Source of the DNA: Candidatus Omnitrophota bacterium
GTDB taxonomy: Bacteria > Omnitrophota > Gorgyraeia > Gygaellales > Profunditerraquicolaceae
Reading direction: 5' to 3'
NCBI GenBank assembly: GCA_028719265.1
Contig: JAQUKF010000056.1
Span: 1-7,823 of the forward strand
Length of the DNA stretch: 7,823 nt
This document shows, in pieces, positions 5,692 to 7,823 of this stretch (position 1 is the stretch's first letter; each line of letters begins with the position of its first letter). Made by a program: the position numbers and the translations under genes. Below the pieces are notes generated by a model that saw nothing but the letters and a program-made list of their open reading frames with translations, was not told where the DNA came from and did no database searches.

Positions 5692-6417
5692 ATGTTGCGC
5701 GGCTTTTTCAGAGGCATAAGGGACCTGATCTATCCTAATTTCTGCCCGGGCTGCAAAAACAAGATATCCCCGGCCGGAAAGCAGGACTTGATATGCGGCG
5801 ACTGCTGGGAAAAAATAGAGAGGAACCTTCCCCCCTTCTGCGTTTATTGCGGCAGGCGGCTGGAAAAAAGAGGCGCAGCCGTAAATATCTGCGCCAGGTG
5901 CTTAAGGAACGAATTTCATTTTGACCGGGCCTTTAGCCCCTGCTCATACACGGGGATAATAAAAAAACTGATACATGAATTCAAATATTCAGGCAGGGAT
6001 TACCTGGGAGAACCCCTGGGAAGGCTGATGAATGATTTCATCAGGGATTACCGCCTGCCTATCGAATACATGGATTTCATCGTCCCTGTCCCCCTGCATA
6101 AGAGCCGGCTAAGAGAAAGGGAATTCAACCAGGCGCAGCTCTTAAGCGAAGAGATAGCCGGGGAATTCGATAAAGAAGTGCTCACGGGGATCCTGGTGCG
6201 CAACAGGCAGACCAGGACGCAGACGGAATTAAGCCCGGAAGAGCGGCGCAGGAACGTAAAAAGCAGTTTTTCGGTCCGGGACAAAAAGGCAGTCAAAGGC
6301 GCCAATATTCTGCTGGTAGATGATGTATTGACCACCGGGGCTACTTCCAGTGAAGCGGCCAGGGTACTGAAGGATTCCGGGGCGGGAATAATTTTTGTAA
6401 TGACCCTGGCTAATTGA
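5692..6417 (+). CDS. ComF-family phosphoribosyltransferase
   Basis: Cytoplasmic protein of 241 residues, typical for the ComF/GntX family. In naturally competent bacteria ComF takes part in DNA uptake; elsewhere the role is uncertain. A cysteine-rich N-terminus carries probable zinc pairs CPGC (18-21), CGDC (35-38), CVYC (50-53) and CARC (67-70). The phosphoribosyltransferase domain follows, with VPVPLHKSRLREREFNQA (131-148), the RTRTQTELSPEERRRN stretch (174-188) and the PRPP-binding motif ILLVDDVLTTGATS (206-219). ATG at 5692 is chosen because conserved sequence begins there and it coincides with the predicted transcription start; an upstream in-frame ATG at 5614 would lie inside the pyrE promoter and add an unconserved hydrophobic stretch. 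No other competence gene is in the window, so a DNA-uptake role is not supported by context. It is followed 80 bp later by lptF. Confidence 0.9.
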   Translation: MLRGFFRGIRDLIYPNFCPGCKNKISPAGKQDLICGDCWEKIERNLPPFCVYCGRRLEKRGAAVNICARCLRNEFHFDRAFSPCSYTGIIKKLIHEFKYSGRDYLGEPLGRLMNDFIRDYRLPIEYMDFIVPVPLHKSRLREREFNQAQLLSEEIAGEFDKEVLTGILVRNRQTRTQTELSPEERRRNVKSSFSVRDKKAVKGANILLVDDVLTTGATSSEAARVLKDSGAGIIFVMTLAN

Positions 6418-6486
6418 AGACGCACCCCCGCACTTTCCAAGAACGCAAATAGCAAAACCGTGCGGCCCGATAAACTGAATAAGAAA

Positions 6487-6491
6487 GAAGG
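6487..6491 (+). promoter_or_regulatory. Ribosome binding site that decides the TTG start of lptF
   Basis: GAAGG, within the purine run AAGAAAGAAGG, lies six bases before TTG at 6498. No in-frame ATG near here begins the conserved LptF N-terminus, so this site supports TTG initiation. Confidence 0.7.
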
Positions 6492-6497
6492 TACGGG

Positions 6498-7601
6498 TTG
6501 AAAATCCTGCGTAATTACATCCTTAAGGAATTCTTCTCCCCCTTGTTGTTGTCCCTGGGGCTCCTGACCTTCGTAATGGTCTTGATCGGCAACTTAAAAC
6601 GTATAGCCGACCTGGTGATCAATAAGGGGGTCGATCTCTTCAGTGTGATCCAGATATTCATTTATCTTACCCCATACATAATCACTTACACCCTTCCTAT
6701 TTCCGTGCTTATCGCGGTGCTGCTGGCCCTGGGGAGATTATCCAGCGACAACGAGATAATCGCCATACGTTCAAGCGGGGTAAGCCTGCTCAGGCTGATC
6801 ATGCCGCTTCTAGTCATCAGCCTGATCTTAAGCCTTGGCCTGGTAATATTCAACGACCAGGCGGCATCATACGCGCATTTCGCCTACCGCAAGACCTTAA
6901 AGGAAATGGGCATCAAGAATCCCACGGCGGCCTTCGAAGAAGGGGTATTCATCGATTCTTTCCAGAAATACATACTTTTCATCTACCGTGTTGACCAGAA
7001 AAAGAACCGGTTGAACAATATCCGTATTTATGAGCCGCAGGGAGAGGACAGGCCGACGCGCACGATCGTAGCCAAGGCCGGGGAATTCATCAGCATACCG
7101 GAAAAAAACATCGTGAAGCTGAAACTTATCGACGGGACAAGCGATGAGCCCGATCCGGAGAACCCCACGAATTTTTACAAGCTTAACTTCCGCACCTATT
7201 TCATGAACCTGGATATGGGTCAGATGCAGGATAAGGTCGTAGAGAAGAAATACAAGGAGATGACTATCAGGGAATTAAAGGACGAGGCCCGGAAGCTGCG
7301 TAAAGAAGGGATCAGCCCGGCCCCCCTGATCACGAAGATACATGAAAAACTGGCGCTGGCCTTCTCTTGTTTCGTATTCATGCTCCTAGGCGCATCACTG
7401 GGGATCATCACGCGCAGGCGGGAAAAATCCATCAACATCGGTATAGCCGTCTTGATCATCACCTGTTACTACCCCCTGCTTATCGGCTCGGAGGCCCTGG
7501 CAATCGAAGGATACCTCCCGGCGGCGCTCGCGCTCTGGATACCCAATATCTTATTTGCCGGTATAGGAATATTCTTAACCCGTAAACTATGCGCATCTTA
7601 G
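6498..7601 (+). CDS. lptF: LPS export ABC transporter permease LptF
   Basis: Inner-membrane permease of the LptB2FG complex, which extracts lipopolysaccharide from the inner membrane and passes it to the LptC/LptA bridge. It has 367 residues, normal for the family. Three N-terminal membrane segments (about 14-32, 53-78, 97-118) precede a large periplasmic beta-jellyroll region (about 120-275) and three C-terminal segments (284-303, 312-331, 340-360). Family signatures are LGRLSSDNEIIAIRSSGVS (78-96) and the HEKLALAFSCFVFMLLGASLG entry into segment four (282-302). I call LptF rather than LptG by order (first of the pair); the two paralogues are hard to tell apart by eye. The start is TTG with a good Shine-Dalgarno. 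The stop at 7599-7601 lies inside the following lptG, implying coupled, roughly equal synthesis of the two subunits. No separate promoter is obvious in the 80-bp gap after the ComF-family gene. Confidence 0.92.
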   Translation: MKILRNYILKEFFSPLLLSLGLLTFVMVLIGNLKRIADLVINKGVDLFSVIQIFIYLTPYIITYTLPISVLIAVLLALGRLSSDNEIIAIRSSGVSLLRLIMPLLVISLILSLGLVIFNDQAASYAHFAYRKTLKEMGIKNPTAAFEEGVFIDSFQKYILFIYRVDQKKNRLNNIRIYEPQGEDRPTRTIVAKAGEFISIPEKNIVKLKLIDGTSDEPDPENPTNFYKLNFRTYFMNLDMGQMQDKVVEKKYKEMTIRELKDEARKLRKEGISPAPLITKIHEKLALAFSCFVFMLLGASLGIITRRREKSINIGIAVLIITCYYPLLIGSEALAIEGYLPAALALWIPNILFAGIGIFLTRKLCAS

Positions 7602-7823
7602 ACCGCTATATCTTAAAATCGGTTATCTTCATATTCATCTCCTGTATCTTCAGCTTCCTTTTTCTTTATGTCATTATCGACGTCCTTTCCAATCTGGACG
7701 AAATATTGAAACACCGCGTCACCCTTGAGCTATTGATCCGCTATTACCTGTCATATGTGCCGGTTATGTTCGTGCAGGTCTCTCCTTTCGCCTGCCTTTT
7801 GAGCACGGTATATACCTTTGCCA
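7589..7823 (+). CDS. lptG: LPS export ABC transporter permease LptG (5' part, cut by window end)
   Basis: An open frame from ATG at 7589 runs off the right edge after 78 full codons. It begins MRILDRYILKSVIFIFI, the typical LptF/LptG N-terminus (compare lptF, MKILRNYILKEFF). The first membrane segment is at about residues 11-31, followed by DVLSNLDEILKH and the start of the second segment (VPVMFVQVSPFACLLSTVYTFA). The ATG overlaps the lptF stop by 13 bp and has no clear Shine-Dalgarno, so translation is likely coupled to lptF. It is the partner permease of LptF; LptB is not in the window. Partial only because the window ends. Confidence 0.9.
   Translation, partial: MRILDRYILKSVIFIFISCIFSFLFLYVIIDVLSNLDEILKHRVTLELLIRYYLSYVPVMFVQVSPFACLLSTVYTFA

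Noticed and set aside
6428..6465. Inverted repeat CCGCAC/GTGCGG in the ComF-lptF gap, considered as a terminator or RNA regulatory hairpin.
   Set aside because: The stem is only 6 bp with a 26-base loop and no following T run, and the genes on both sides are likely co-transcribed.

Overview
This window looks like ordinary chromosome from an uncultivated Gram-negative (diderm) bacterium. LptF and LptG, the lipopolysaccharide-export permeases, imply an outer membrane, and a lipobox and Sec signal peptides are also present. ATG, GTG and TTG starts are all used, and gene-to-gene gaps are very small. The style (mid GC, a secreted clan-A-type glycoside hydrolase, unusual fusions) would suit a candidate phylum such as Omnitrophota. 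That placement is a low-confidence impression; nothing in the window fixes the taxonomy. I see no transposase, integrase, phage gene or CRISPR array.

Layout, left to right. An AEC-family membrane permease (8-964, minus) has its own extended -10 promoter. It is divergent from a tRNA-Leu(CAG) gene (1108-1188, plus), which has a near-consensus promoter ending just upstream of the mature 5' end. A shortened copy of the tRNA 3' end, this time with CCA, lies just downstream. A compact four-gene minus-strand operon then reads pyrE (5615-5055), a BaiN/HI0933-type flavoprotein (5045-3801), a Maf/M48-protease fusion (3789-2422) and a secreted glycoside hydrolase (2429-1302), with gaps of 9 and 11 bp and an 8-bp overlap. 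Divergent from pyrE runs a plus-strand cluster: a ComF-family phosphoribosyltransferase (5692-6417), lptF (6498-7601) and the start of lptG (7589 to the window end).

The most unusual points are these. (1) A complete Maf nucleotide pyrophosphatase is joined in frame to a complete M48 metalloprotease, and a lipoprotein signal peptide with lipobox sits at the join. (2) The hydrophobic core of that internal signal peptide is encoded by four tandem heptanucleotides. Seven is not a multiple of three, so gain or loss of one unit would cut the protease off from Maf. (3) The pyrE/comF intergenic region carries two mirror-image TTGACA-N17 promoters with -35 boxes 5 bp apart. Each is placed so that transcription should begin at, or one base before, the ATG, and neither gene has a Shine-Dalgarno sequence. 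This predicts two divergent leaderless mRNAs that compete for RNA polymerase.

Functionally the window combines nucleotide metabolism (pyrE, Maf and probably ComF), envelope building (lptFG, the putative lipoprotein protease), carbohydrate hydrolysis and solute export.
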